Assembly: GCA_036346405.1 (NCBI GenBank)
Contig: CM070561.1
Location: forward strand, 8,354,441 to 8,418,440
Length of the DNA stretch: 64,000 bases
Origin: Phyllostachys edulis
Taxonomy: Eukaryota > Streptophyta > Magnoliopsida > Poales > Poaceae
Reading direction: 5' to 3'
This document shows, one piece after another, positions 10,440 to 22,382 of the stretch. Within the stretch, counting starts at the first letter, position 1. Each line of letters opens with the position of its first letter. The notes beneath the pieces were generated by a model. It was given only the letters and a program-made list of their open reading frames with translations, was not told the DNA's origin and ran no database searches. The position numbers and the translations under genes were made by a program.

Positions 10440-11680
10440 TACGTCCATATGGATCTTTCTCCACTTCCAGCGACCTAACGATCATGGGTATACCTAGTGG
10501 ATGAGATTTATGAAGATAAAATCTGTCCAACACTATCTTGGTGTAGGTAATCTGATGCAGAAATATGTATCCAGACAAATTTTCAATTTAGACCCAAGAC
10601 AATATTTGGTCTCACCCAAATCTTTTATCTCAAATTTCGTCTTTAAGTATGAGCTCGCTTCGAGAATGTCTTTCATGTTTCCAATTATGTTCAAGTCATT
10701 AACATACACAGAGATGATGCAAAATCCATTCTTGAATTTCTTCATGAACACACACAAACAAATTTCGTTGTTTATGTACTATCCCTTTTGTAAAAAGAAT
10801 TTTACTTAGTCGGTTGTACCACACACGACCCGACAATTTCAACCCGTGTAGTGATTTTTGAAACTTAACAATATACATATTGCGATGTTCATTCTTGCTC
10901 ATACATCAGACTTTTAACCCCACCGAAATCTTCATTAGGATTTCAGAATCTAGTGAACCATATAAATATGTAGTCACGACATCCATAAGTTTCATTTTTC
11001 AAATTCATTCTTGCTACCATAGCTATAAGGTATCGGAACGTTCTCTTGTGCATTGCCACCGCTTCGCTATCCAGCGTCACAAGGATAGTAAGTTTCATCA
11101 AAATCGATGTCGTGCCTCTACGTGAACCCTTGTGCTACTAATCTCGCTTTGTATATCACCATTCATTTGTCTATAAAAGACTTCTCATGTTTCCACTTAG
11201 TTTGTGGAAAACTCTTTGTCCAACTTAATTGGAACTTTATTTAAATCTGTTAGCCCTCCATTATTTCCCATAATGGCAAAGTCTGACTGTTCCATTCCCT
11301 AGTGTTAGCGGGTGCACATCCCCCTTCATTAGTCACCTGTCCCTGTACTCCAACATGGGGTGCCTCCCCCTCTACTTCTATATGGGGCACCACCCATCAT
11401 GTCTTCACTCGGGGTGTAACGTCCGTCAGACGTTTCTCATTCTTGTTTGCTTTTTGTAGTTTCTCCCCATGTTCAGTACATTTCTTTTGCTGATGTCTCC
11501 ATGATTTGAGATCCTTTGACCTAGGAGGTCTCTCCTTCTTACTAAGAGTGGTGGAGTCAGATGTAGAACCCAAAACCCGAGATAGTTCTACTCTTTTAGG
11601 TGCATTAACTACTGGTATATGTGACTTTGTAACTCCTTTATGATCCGTGCATGAATCTGACAGTTGATTTGTAAGTTTTG
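10440..11680 (-). pseudogene. Copia A reverse transcriptase region (remnant)
   Basis: Minus-strand pieces include VKFQKSLHGLKLSGRVWYNR, SVYVNDLNIIG and KTKFEIKDLGETKYCLG. These are the copia RT motifs LYGLKQ..R.WY and YVDD, here changed to YVND, so a catalytic aspartate is lost. Multiple stops separate the pieces, and the N-terminal RT part (11130-11680) is barely recognisable. Confidence 0.75.
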
Positions 11681-11688
11681 CAAATCTA

Positions 11689-12620
11689 TTATCCTATATG
11701 AACCTCTTGTGTAAAGTCTTTAGTGCGTGGATTGTTATTATGAATTCTACTATCATTCCATGATAGTTCTGAACATTCCAACTTGGGGTCATTTCCTTCT
11801 CCTAATGCTGGGAATAGTTCTTCATAAAATACAATGTCCACGTATATTCCTTGTAAGAAATCCCCTATGATGGGCTCCAAGTACTTAATTATAGACGGGG
11901 ATTCAAATCCCACGTAAATACCCATTTTACGGTGGGGTCCCATTGACGTACGCTGAGGAGGTGAGATGGGTATATAAATGGCACAACCAAATTTACGCAG
12001 ATGGGAAATACTTGACTCTTTCCCATGCACTAGTTGGAAAGGTGACAACTTATGGTGTGCGGATGGCCGGAGTCGTATTAATGTTGATGCATGTAATATG
12101 GCATGTCCACAACATGTAATTGGTAGATTGGATCTCATTAACAAGGGTCTAGCAATCATCTTTTAATTATTCAGCAAGTCCATTCTGAGTATGGACATGG
12201 AGGGCCGAATGTTCCACTGTTATGCCCAAGGCCATGCAATAGTCATTAGATGTTTTTGAGGTAAACTCTCTAGCATTTTCCATTATTATGGATTGGATCC
12301 TATGATCCAAAAACTTTGCCCTTAACACAATAATTTGTGAAATCAGCTTGGCAAAGGCGTGATTCCTAGTGGATAATAGACATACATGCATCCACTGAGT
12401 GAATGCGTCTATTAGTACCATAAAGTACATGAATGAACTAGACATGGGCTCTATAGGTCCGTATATATCCCCATAAACCCTCTCAAGGAAATCAGGCAAT
12501 TCATCCTTGATCTTATGATATGAGGGTCTCGTAATCAACTTGCCTTTCGCATAGGCTTCACACACAGTGTGATAGATCAGGGATGACTTTGGACTTCAAG
12601 TTGTGGCCAACAAAATATTG
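11689..12620 (-). pseudogene. Copia A integrase (remnant)
   Basis: Minus-strand frames give GDIYGPIEPMSSSFMYFMVL (integrase core, first Asp), REFTSKTSNDYCMALGI (second catalytic region, with the Asp changed in IIMENAREF) and HVHTQNGLAE, followed by HKLSPFQLVHGKESSISHLR and FGCAIYIPISPPQR of the C-terminal part. This is retroviral-type integrase of Ty1/copia, split over two frames. Confidence 0.8.
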
Positions 12621-12871
12621 TATTAACCAGTGCATCATATTGTGTCCAGGATGACCTAGACGTTCATGTGCCACGTTCTAAATAGTTCAGGATCTTTAAC
12701 CTAGACGCTCGTCACAACATATTATTCACGACGTTTAATAAACGTATAGTACAATCCGGAGGAGAACATAGGGAGTTTCTCTAATACTTCTTTCTGATAT
12801 CCTTCTCTCTTAGTGCTGATAATGTACTTAGAACCATTCTCTTCCTCTGTTTCCACGTGGAAACCATTATT

Positions 12872-13120
12872 TCATATATCTTTGAAACTTAGTAGGGTTC
12901 TAGTTGAGTCTGAAAATAATAATACATTCTCAATTATTATTTTTGTTCCCATCGATAAGACTACTGTGGCTCTTCCAGTACCCACAATATTACCATAATT
13001 GATAGCTTTGGTCATAATATTGCCAGTTTTAGAACTTAAGGTCTGGAAATTCTTCATATCTCTTAGGATAAAATTTATGGTAGAACTGTCCACGAGATAG
13101 AGTTCATGTTCTCCCTCCAT
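12872..13120 (-). pseudogene. Copia A protease region (remnant)
   Basis: The frame LYLVDSSTINFILRDMKNF carries the aspartic protease D-S-S/G motif, followed by GTGRATVVLSMGT and LLFSDSTRTLLSFKDI. The corresponding segment of copia B at 18656 is closely similar, so both belong to one lineage. Confidence 0.75.
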
Positions 13121-13515
13121 TGTACGTCAACTATAAGTAGGAGATAAATAATTTGCATGAAAAAAACATTGCATACACATAAATGCAAACATAAGACATG
13201 CAAATGAACTTGAAAAACTTTGTTTATTTCATGAACTAAAGATTACAAAAAGTAATTTTAATTCCTAATAGTAATATTGCTAACTAATTTAGGATTGACA
13301 AAATTTAGTGTTCAATTTAGTAACACCATCACAAACACACCATGAATTGACTTCTAAATTAAGGGGATATACATTTTGTAATATTTACTCTAATCTTCCC
13401 TTGGGTGAACAATATCATCCTCAGGAAGATAAACTTCTCCTTCGATTTGCAGGAAACTTCCATAATTGAGACAAGTCACTTCTTCTATTGATATGTCAAG
13501 ATCACTGAGAGACCA

Positions 13516-14265
13516 TTAGGGAATATATTCATCAATTTCCCTTAACACGTCATCATTTGATACTGCACTTGTATCACTTTGGTGGGTGTCTTCCTTTGAC
13601 AAGAAAGCCACAAGTTCTTCGATGGTTGAATCCATCCTTTTCATCTTATGACATGCTTCCACCAGGTGCTTGGGGGCTTTGCACCAACTAGTGGTATGTC
13701 CATGGCAATCACACTTGGGGCATTTGACACTTAAGTCTCTAACCACTGTGACCTCCTTCTTCTCAAGAGTCTTCTCAATTATCTTTTTCTTTTCCCCCTT
13801 TCCTCGGAGCCGAGTAATGTACATTTGAACACCTAACTTCTTGTCTTTTCCTCTTTTTATCTTCTCTTGAAAGCTTCACTTTCATTATTGGGAATTCTGG
13901 TTCGAGATCAAAGATGTTGAGCTTCATCCATCTTGACTTTCCAAAGGTCGTCCACAGAAGCTCCCACATCCTAGTGGGTCATTCTTGTTTATGAACCAGT
14001 CCTACAATCTCCAATGCAATGTATGAAAGAGGTACTCCTAAGCAATCTTGTTTTGAACATCAGTTCTTCTAGCACCCTTGGTGTTGACTTCTCTGAGTCC
14101 ATGGAAGTCGGGGTAGCCTACGACATCCTCTTGCCATGTTGGATAACTAATGCCATCAAGCTCCAACAAGCGAAAGTGTCTCTTGGTCATCTTGCCTACA
14201 TATTGTAAAACAACCAATGACAAAATTACCATAAATGTAATGAATAGGTACATCATGTACTGCAT
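13516..14265 (-). pseudogene. Copia A gag (remnant) with zinc knuckle
   Basis: Three minus-strand frames cover a copia gag: KMTKRHFRLLELDGISYPTW near the N-terminus, a middle part, and the zinc knuckle CPKCDCHGHTTSWC (C-X2-C-X4-H-X4-C) followed by a basic and acidic tail. Frame breaks lie near 13800 and 13980. Confidence 0.75.
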
Positions 14266-14461
14266 GAGTCAAAACGTGTGTTATAGAAATAAAAGACTTG
14301 CATGAGTAGTAAATATACAATATACGGATTTTCAGTAATTTTCTATCAATTTTCTAGTAATTTTCTAGGCATAGATCAATTACTATACTTAAAAATTAAT
14401 AGAAAAGCGATTTCTAGTATTTAAATAAATCACAAATGACTTAAATAAAAGGACTAGAAAA

Positions 14462-15384
14462 TTGCTGAGGTTTAATTTGCAAAATTTCACTGAGTGGAAG
14501 CCCTCATATTTTATTCTAACAGTTCTGGGGATGGAGCCGGAGCCCCTAGCATTGTCCGCACGCACACACGGAGAAGATGATGCCCGAAGGCCGCCTTGGC
14601 CCGACGATGCCGCCGAGGTAGCGATATGGGCGTGGAGGAGGACAACGGTGACCATGGTGTGGAGGCGGATGGCGGCGACCATGGCACGTAGGCATCAAGG
14701 TCGTCCCATCCCTCTTCTTCTCTGGCGGGCCGGCAACAGCAAAGTATGGCGGTAGCAGCCACGACACGAAGGTGTCGATTTGGCCAGCGACCTACGACAC
14801 GGAGGTGATGCACCACACACCTCGTCCAACGGTGAGGTCCTTGCCCCATGGAGCTCGACGGCACGCTCGGAAGCGAGCAACAATGAGCTCAATCCCGGTC
14901 GGTGGTGCGGCGCGTAGGCGGCGCCATATCTGGTTGGGATGGCGAGATCGATTTGGCGATGGCGCCATGGATGCGGCACCCGGTGCTCGGTTCACAGTGG
15001 TGGCGCGCACGCGGAGGCATGCTACAGTTGCCTAAACAGTGGTTGCTGGTGGTGCTTGTGCGGAGGTGCACGATCAGGCAGTCCGTCAATGGCGATTGCT
15101 GAAGGTACGCGGAGGCGCACGGCTAGTCAGGTCAGTTCACCGATGGCATGACATGGAGGTGGCACCCGATCGGTGGTGGCAACAACCCGCCAGCGTGTGG
15201 TCGGTGCGGCTAGGGGAAGGCACGGTCAGCGCACACACGATGGCGTGCGCTCGGCGGGATCGACGATAATGAATAGAAGAATAAAAAATAATCTACTAAA
15301 AGAACATTACCGCTAGAATTGAAAACATAGATCAAAGCAACGCACCAAGAAGCCTTAGCTTAGAGTGTTACTGTGCTGATAACA
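14462..15384 (-). other. GC-rich leader of copia A
   Basis: Between the primer-binding site and gag lies GC-rich DNA (about 14520-15270) with overlapping open frames on both strands and no recognisable protein. Copia B has a GC-rich stretch in the same place (16690-17250). It is probably untranslated leader, possibly with captured sequence. Confidence 0.4.
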
Positions 15385-15682
15385 TGTTCACAATCAAGGT
15401 CACTTTGCTGATGAACGAAGCTTTGAACTCACAAATAATAAACAACAGACAAGATCACAAGGATGTAGTACCAACCTTCCCTTTTTATTGATCTCTTTGT
15501 ATGTAGCCTTGTGTGTATAATGAGAGCCCCTGCCCCCATTTATACAGGAGGAGAATATCTCCCTTCATGCATGATTGAGTAATATGAGACTAAACTAGCT
15601 AATGGGTCGATAGCCCCTAATGGGTCTTTGTTTAGCTAAAGTGTCCACACATAATCAGGCCTCAAAAATGGGCCGATATACA
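15385..15682 (-). repeat. 5' LTR of copia A
   Basis: Starts TGTTCACAATCAAGG on the plus strand and ends in CGATATACA. Aligned to 7682-7990. Transcription of the element would run leftward from here. Confidence 0.75.
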
Positions 15683-16060
15683 AGGGGTAGTCCTTTTTTG
15701 AAACACTAAGGGAAATTCAAAGTACCCAACAAAACAATATGACATATGAAATCTCCCTTTTGTCCCAAAGTAGCAAAGAAACACCTAGGATTTTCCGGGA
15801 CCTGACAAATCCTTGTAGATCTCCATAAGCAATCGCTCCATGTAGTTGCTAATATCAGTAGCCATAACAGGGCACAAACAAATTCTCAATGCAAGGAAGA
15901 CCCACATAGGTTCAATCCTGGGATCGACCTGATGTCCTTATTTAATTAGAGTACATACATGTGTGTATTCAGCTGAAAGTGCATGCCCATACTCCAAGGC
16001 TCTCAAGACTGCTTTTGATCCTCTCAAGACAATTGGAATGCGTCATGGGAGCATTAGGGT
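15683..16060. other. Spacer between two head-to-head copia elements
   Basis: No gene is recognised. It separates the 5' LTRs of copia A (leftward) and copia B (rightward). Confidence 0.5.
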
Positions 16061-16323
16061 TGTTGGGAAACTATGGGTTTGGCCAAGCAACCGGTCCATG
16101 AGTGGGCACCCCATCCAAAACCCTAGTAGGGTCTCTAGTCTATAAATAGGGGGTGCTAGTCATTGTAAAACGCTGATCATGAGAAGAGAAATAAAGAAAA
16201 GAAATAAGTCTCCCCATATCTCTTGTTCAATCTACTATTTATTCTTGCATTGTTCTGTGCGATTCTATGTTTGTCTACAAGGTGATCGATCAAACTGGAC
16301 TCGCCAGCGACGGTTTCTCAACA
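16061..16323 (+). repeat. 5' LTR of copia B with TATA box
   Basis: Begins TGTTGGGAAACTATGGG and ends in TCTCAACA directly before the primer site. A TATA box (TATAAATA) lies at 16141-16148. The partner LTR is missing. Confidence 0.7.
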
Positions 16324-16481
16324 CGTTATCATCATGATCGACTCCGGCCTACCTCTAGGCCTACTCTACTCAGATCGAAAGGTAACTGTCGTAGCACGAC
16401 GCTCGTAGATCGAATCGTATTTTCTAGATCGCTTTCAATTCTGTAAATTTGGCTTTCTAGATTATATCCTATGGTGGAAAT

Positions 16482-16695
16482 CCACTCTAATCTACCATGA
16501 GCCGACTTGAAGTCATTGGCACAATGCCGATCGGTAGGTTGCATGAAGGAGTTGATGTCGATTGTACTATGGATTGTAGATTGCAAATCCGCTCTAATCT
16601 ACCGCGAGTCGACTTGAAGTCACCGGCCAAGCCGATCGGTAGATTACATAAAAAGAGTACATGATGATTGCACTGTTCATTGATGCATAAAGAAA
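16482..16695. repeat. Two-copy direct repeat in copia B leader
   Basis: The blocks starting CCACTCTAATCTACC at about 16482 and CCGCTCTAATCTACC at about 16589 are direct repeats, each running through GACTTGAAGTCA and GCCGATCGGTAG. The period is about 107 bp. Confidence 0.75.
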
Positions 16696-17640
16696 AAAAG
16701 AAAAAAGGCGCACATGGCCACGCCGCTTGCACCATTGGCCCGGCCGCACTATGCGCCATCGCTCGGGCCGAATCACCACCGCGACACTCGTTGGTCGCGC
16801 AGCAAAGATCGCCGCCTCCGCGTGAAGTGTCGTCCGCTGCTCGGTCCTCCCCGCACAAGGCGCCACCGCGCCACTGGCCTAGTCGCTCGCTCGCAGCCTG
16901 GCTACCACCGGCTCACCCGTAGCGCCACCGCATGCGCCCACAGCGCCGCACGCTATCCCGTCACGCACCGCCACCGCAGCATTGGCTCGAAGCCGCGCAC
17001 CGCTGCCTTGTCCCGCAAACATGTTGACGCGCACGCCCGTACCGCCGTGTTACCCCGCGTGAGCCCACTGGCGCATCGCTGCTGTGCACTCTCGTGCCGC
17101 CGCATTTCCCCATGCAAGCCTGCTGGCGCATCGCCGCCACACGCGCTTGATGCCGCCGCACCGCGCCTCGCCGCCCGCCGTCGGTTGCGCACGCCGCCTC
17201 CCGGCTACATCCGCACCACACGCACGCATGGAGCACGCCACCGCCGCCCTGTGAATAGGGGTAGGGAAACCCTACCCCTCACCCCTTTTGACCGGACAGG
17301 TATGGGCCGAATTGGGCTAAGAAAAGAGAGAGGCCAAATGGGCCCAGCCCATGGATTTTTGGAAAAAGAAAAAAAGGGGGAAAACATGGAAGAGAAAGGA
17401 AATTTTGCAAAGGGGCCCTTGGGATTTTGAAAATTACGAGGAATTTTTCGTAGATAAGGAAATTTTGCAGAAAACCCCTTAGAAATTTAAAAATTGTGTG
17501 AAAATTTTTCTCAGAATTGAAAATCAGCGTTTTAGCCCCTAAAAATTGTAGAATTCTCCAAAAATTCATATTCCAATAGATAAGGGCATCGAAAATTCAA
17601 TTTTGAATCTTTTTGATCATTTGAAGCATGTTTAACATTA
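16696..17640 (+). other. GC-rich leader of copia B
   Basis: Strongly GC-rich to about 17250, then AT-rich. A 238-codon open frame (16714-17430) is low-complexity and Arg/Pro/Ala/His-rich, with no recognised domain. I read it as untranslated leader. Confidence 0.4.
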
Positions 17641-17850
17641 TTATTATTATTTCTATGCAATTTATGTATTGTATTTACTGTTTTGATTATCTCTGATTGT
17701 TTATATTACTTTTAATCACTGAAAATAGCAGTGAATCATGAAAAATGCATAGAAAAATACGGTATCACAAACCAGGAGTTCGAATAGCATTATGGGAATT
17801 TTGCAACCATTTTATGCAAATTACCAGTAGTAATCTTATGAACTCTTTGC

Positions 17851-18120
17851 ATGAATATGGAGATGACTGGCATCATGAATCGGGAGTTTGAAGAGCTGGC
17901 CCTGCATAGCCAGAATTTGTATAGAATTTGTACTAGTCTTCAACTCTGTGGTAAGGTAATTACGGATGAGCAGAAGATTGAGAAGACTCTCTCTACCTTT
18001 CACCCGGATGCGATGCAATCCGCGCACAACTATCATCAAGACGGCTACAAGGAGTATGCCGAATTCATTGACATCATGCAAGTTGCGGAAGCTCAAGATG
18101 ATGTTCTAAGGAAGAACTAA
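17851..18120 (+). pseudogene. Copia B gag fragment
   Basis: The frame contains LYRICTSLQLCGKVITDEQ and KIEKTLSTFHPDAMQ, the conserved middle of copia gag (UBN2-type). It ends at a stop after VLRKN. Downstream gag sequence to about 18470 is frameshifted, and no zinc knuckle is recognised. Confidence 0.8.
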
Positions 18121-18655
18121 ATCTCACAACCGCCTAGTAGCAATGTTGGCTATGAAGCCAATGCTAGCAGCTTTAAGGTGAGGAAGCCTCTCACAAAAGA
18201 GAGGGGCAAGAAGGGTATGGTCGTGGGTCGCATGATGCTTCCTAGTCTAAGAAGAAGGGCAAATGACAGCATGAGACACACCTCGCCATTGTAGGCACGG
18301 AGGATCCACAACTATTAGTTGCACTCATGGATGTGAATAGCCTAGTAGCAGCCCCATCACCCCTCCTTTGGACATCGCAGCGGCCGTAGCTGTAGTTGCC
18401 CAAGAGGAGAAGATCGCTATGGAGCAGATTAAGGCAGAAGTTTCTAAGTACATCGCTGATTCAATCTAGTGCACACACTACACTTAGATCCTTTTATAGT
18501 CACTTGCAGTTTGTGGTTGTGATGGAACTTTGAATTATGGTTGTAAGCTCTAGGAGAGCAAAGCATTAAATTCTCATGATGAGTCCCGCAAGGCTTAATT
18601 TTTTCGTATTTATAATAGCAAGTTCTGTTCTGATTTTGAAGTATTTTATTTATGT

Positions 18656-19042
18656 GTGGATTGCTTCCTGCCTCATATTAATAAATACTTTATATCAGAA
18701 TGCGTGTGGCGCCCTATGGAGGAAGTTTGCTTAGAGGATAGCAGCATAACGAATACCATCTTGAGAGAGATGAAATTTTTTCAGTCGATCAGTAAGAATG
18801 CTAGTAGTCTTACGACAATCGTAGGTAGTGATACTTGTATAATAGGCTCAGGAAGGGCCACAATTATACTGTCGATGGGCACAACTTTGGTCATTAAAGA
18901 AGCCTTGTTGTACCCAGAATCGACTAGAACTCTCAAGGATATTCACGCTAACAGTTTCCACGTAGAGACTGAAGAAGAGTATGGTAAAGAATACCTGCTC
19001 ATTACAAAGCATGAAGAAAATGGAAAAAGGATATTAGAATGA
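18656..19042 (+). pseudogene. Copia B protease region
   Basis: Contains CLEDSSITNTILREMKFF, the protease D-S-S motif with Glu before Asp, then GSGRATIILSMGT and LLYPESTRTL. It parallels copia A at 12872-13120. Confidence 0.75.
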
Positions 19043-19049
19043 CTTCCTT

Positions 19050-20230
19050 CATATGAAACTGGGCTATACTACACTATTATTAAGGCCCCTGCAGCCTTTA
19101 CTGTCCTGAAAACCATATTTAGAAGCTCTAAACTTTTTTGTCTCTAGCATGATAGATTAGACCACTTAGGTCTTAGAATGATGAGAAATATAATTAACAA
19201 TTCACAAGGACATAATATCGATGTAAAGAATTTCTCGAATCAGGAAGATTTTGTGTGCACCACTAGGAAATTAATTACTAGAACTTTTGCTCTAAAAGTG
19301 AAGGATGAAGTCCCTGCATTCCTAGAACGCATCCAGGGAGACCTTTACGGTCCTATACAACCCCTATCAGGGCCATTTAGATATTTTATGGTGCTCATCA
19401 TTGCTTCCTCGAAAATAGTCACACATATGTTTATTGTCTACGAGACATCATGCTTTTGCAAAACTAATCTCTTAAATAATTAACATTAAAAAAATATTTT
19501 CCCAGATCATCATGTGAAGTCAATCAGAATGGACAACGCTAGATAATTTACTTCGAAGGCATTTGATGATTATTGCAGTCAATGTGAATTAAAGTTGAAT
19601 ATTCCGTAACGCATGTCTACACCTAGAATGGACTAGTAGAGGTATTAATTAAAAGGATTAAAATTATTGCTTGACCGTTTTGCAAAATTGTAGTTTACCA
19701 ATTGCATGTTGGGGACATGCTGTCCTGCATGCATCAACTCTCATCAACTTTAGACTATCGGCATATAACATCCATTTATCTATACAACTAGCGCAAGGGT
19801 TAGCACCGAAAATTTCTCATCTTCGTAGATTTGGTTGCTAGGTTTATGTACCTATACCACCACCGCAGCGAACTACAATGGGCCCTTTCCTAAAGTCTGG
19901 AATATACGTTGGTTATGAGACAACATCCATAATCAGGTATTTGGACCTATGACTGGAGATTTGCATACAACCTGCTTCCCTGATAGTATATTTGATGAGG
20001 ATTGTTTCCGGTCATTAGGGGGAGGAAATCAACCTCTTGATGAAAAATGTCGGGAAATAACGTGGCAAGCCATAGGAATCCACACGCATGACCCACGCAC
20101 TAGTATAGCAAATAGAGAAGTCCAGAAGATAATTGAAGTCCAAAAGATAATTGAAGTCTAGAAGATAATTGATGTCCAGAAGATAATTGAAGTCTAGAAG
20201 ATAATTGAAGTCCAGAAGATAATTGATTTG
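19050..20230 (+). pseudogene. Copia B integrase region
   Basis: Fragments include HDRLDHLGLRMMRNII (GAG-pre-integrase), GDLYGPIQPLSGPFRYFMV (core) and RMDNARXFTSKAFDDY, then C-terminal pieces to 20110. Several in-frame stops are present. A minisatellite expansion interrupts the end (20112-20227). Confidence 0.75.
20112..20227. repeat. 18-bp minisatellite inside copia B integrase
   Basis: About six copies of an 18-bp unit close to GAAGTCCAGAAGATAATT. The unit is a multiple of three and encodes EVQKII repeats, so the expansion keeps frame where no stop has arisen. Confidence 0.85.
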
Positions 20231-20639
20231 CAAGTATTAGCGAATCAACTACCTGACCACTTTAGTGATTTGAAGAGCGTGACCAAGTCGCATGTGCCTG
20301 CACGCAATGCACCAGAGAGGGTTGAAATACTGAAGAAACAAAAAGGTATCCCTAATCCCATCCAGAGGCCTCAGAAATGGACAAGAACTCCAGCCCCTCG
20401 AATCCCAAGTAACCAGAGACACCTGGTGAAAAAGGATAAGAAGTCTGACACAACCGATCAGCGAAGTTTCCCAGAACCAAAAAGGGAGCCAGTTGAGACC
20501 TGGTACCAGTATGGAACCTTCAGGAAAAGGCATACCGAATTTGAATATTCCCACAGAGGGATACATCAGCAGGGATGTGTGCGCACATATCGGAGCTAAA
20601 AAACTAAAGGGACTTGCCCCCATAATTGGAAGCAGCGGT

Positions 20640-21560
20640 GGGCAAGTAGAAGCTTTAGAAGAATTGCCCCATGAAGAAATAGCTATAAACTATGTGACCA
20701 CGAGAGAATCTATGAAAATGATAACAACCAATGCTGACATTTATTTTGCAAAGAAAATTATCACAATCATCGATCTTGATCCAAAGCCTGCATCGCTCGC
20801 TGAATGTAAGAAAAGATCATATTGGGAAGATTGAAAGAAGGCAATAGAAACTGAATTATTATCTCTGAATAAAATAGAGGTGTTTGGGCCTGTAAGCCGC
20901 ACACTTCCCCATGTGCACCCCGTAGGGCCTAAGTGGGTATTTGTTCGATAGAGAAATGAAAATAACAAAGTTGTAAGCAATGCTCATTGCACAAGGTTTC
21001 ACTCAATGTCCAGGAGTTGATTATGAAAAAACCTATTCCCCGGTCATGGGCGAAACTACCTTCAGATTTTTAATCTCAATGGTAGTAAACTTGAATTTAG
21101 AAATAAAATTGATGGATTTGGTAACTATATACCTTTATGGAATTTTGGACTCGGACATTTATATGAAGATACTTGAATGTATCCCTGTCCCGAACCAAGA
21201 TAGAGCAAATAGAAATCTATACAGTGTGAAACTCAGAAAGTCACTATACGGACTTAAACAATTAGGCAGGATGTGGTATAATCGCTTGAAGTGACTTTCT
21301 ATGCAAGAAAGGCTATACGAACAATGAGAATAATCCCTATGTATTTATACAATGATCCCAGGATAGATTTTGTATAATATCAGTGTATGAAGATGATCTT
21401 AATATCATCGAAACCTTGGAAGAAATTAAGGAAACAAGCTCTTACCTAGAGTCGTAGTTCGAAATGAAAGATTAGGGTAAAACCAAATATTGCCTAGGCT
21501 TGCAGCTTGAGTATGCTCCTGAAGGGATGTTAGTACATCAGTCAGCCTATACTCAAAAGG
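20640..21560 (+). pseudogene. Copia B reverse transcriptase region
   Basis: Recognisable parts are AQGFTQCPGVDYEKTYSPV, the SLYGLKQLGRMWYNRLK motif and SVYEDDLNIIETLEEIKE, where the YVDD box has become YEDD. Stops and frame shifts occur throughout. Confidence 0.8.
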
Positions 21561-21905
21561 TGTTAGAAATGTTCAGCTTTGAAATGCATACCCTTTGAAA
21601 GTGCTAATGGTCGGAAGATCCTTGTAGCAAGACAAGGATCCGTATAGACCTAGAGAAGAGGGGGAGGAAGTCTTGGGACCGGAATTCCCATACTTGAGTG
21701 CAGTAGGAGAACTCATGTATTTAGCAAACTGTACTAGACCGGACATTACATTTGCCGTGAACCTATTAGTAAGGTATAGTGCAGAACCTACCAAAAGGCA
21801 TTGACAGGGAATAAAGGATATATTCCGATACCTCTAAGGAATTGATCTGTTCTACAGAAAGAACAAAGACCTAACTATGAATGGCTATACAGATGCCGGG
21901 TACCT
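21561..21905 (+). pseudogene. Copia B RNase H region, truncated
   Basis: The frame GELMYLANCTRPDITFAVN and then NGYTDAGY match the start of copia RNase H. The similarity ends abruptly at about 21905, where unrelated sequence begins. Confidence 0.7.
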
Positions 21906-22159
21906 GTTCTACATCATCCAACGATCACTCACGTACGACTAGCTCACAACTAGTCTGTAAACACTTACCACTAGTCGGTCTCCTAGTTGAGCATCAACCA
22001 CCAATCAAACTGAGCGACTTGCTTGCGTATTCTTCTTTTGCCTCATGACATCTGTGCGTGTGATTGGCTCCACCTTTTATAGTGCTCTCCTCCCACTTAC
22101 TCAAGCAATGTGAGACTAAACCATACCATGCTCTGGAATTTTCAGGAATGAATGAGCCT
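21906..22159. other. Unassigned sequence
   Basis: No gene or repeat recognised between the copia truncation and the plastid insert. Confidence 0.4.
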
Positions 22160-22382
22160 AGGCGTCCTCGAATTGGCCCGGTGGATCGAATTGATTATAG
22201 AAACATGAGTTTAATTACTTGATTTATTAGTGAACATGGAAAAATATTATCGAGACGAATAACTAGATTAACCTTGAAACAACAACGATTAATTACTCTT
22301 GCTATAAAACAGGCTCGTATTTTATCTTTCTTACCATTTCGTAACTATGAGAATGAGAAGCAATTTCAAGCCCAGTCAATCT
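22160..22382 (+). pseudogene. rps18: Nuclear copy of plastid rps18 fragment (NUPT)
   Basis: Plastid ribosomal protein S18 belongs to the small subunit of the chloroplast ribosome. This stretch encodes its middle part in one frame: RRPRIGP, RIDYRNMSLI, then KILSRR, TLKQQRLITLAIKQ and ARILSFLPFRNYENEKQF. The last stretch is characteristic of grass rps18. There is one in-frame stop (TGA where rps18 has CGA) and a few other changes. The grass-specific N-terminal repeats and the C-terminus are missing, and both flanks are non-plastid. It is therefore a short plastid DNA insertion in the nucleus and not a working gene. Confidence 0.92.

Larger units (their letters stand above)
7682..15682 (-). mobile_element. 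Decayed Ty1/copia retrotransposon A (minus strand)
   Basis: Two related LTRs (7682-7990 and 15385-15682) enclose, in minus-strand order, a leader, gag, protease, integrase, reverse transcriptase and RNase H remnants. Next to the right LTR the minus strand reads GTTATCAGCAC, a copia-type initiator Met-tRNA primer site. Next to the left LTR it reads CCAAGGGGAAGTAA, a polypurine tract. Every domain has stops or frameshifts. A Pack-MULE interrupts it at 8943-10429. No 5-bp target duplication is visible at the inferred ends. Confidence 0.85.
16061..21905 (+). mobile_element. Decayed Ty1/copia retrotransposon B, 3' truncated
   Basis: Begins with a 5' LTR (16061-16323) and a CGTTATCATCATGATCG primer site. 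Gag, protease, integrase, RT and part of RNase H follow on the plus strand. The element stops in RNase H after NGYTDAGY at about 21905, with no 3' LTR in the window. All frames are broken. The protein motifs resemble those of copia A. Confidence 0.85.

Noticed and set aside
16714..17430. 238-codon open frame in the copia B leader
   Set aside because: Low-complexity Arg/Pro/Ala sequence from GC-rich DNA between primer site and gag; no domain, and it overlaps frames on both strands.
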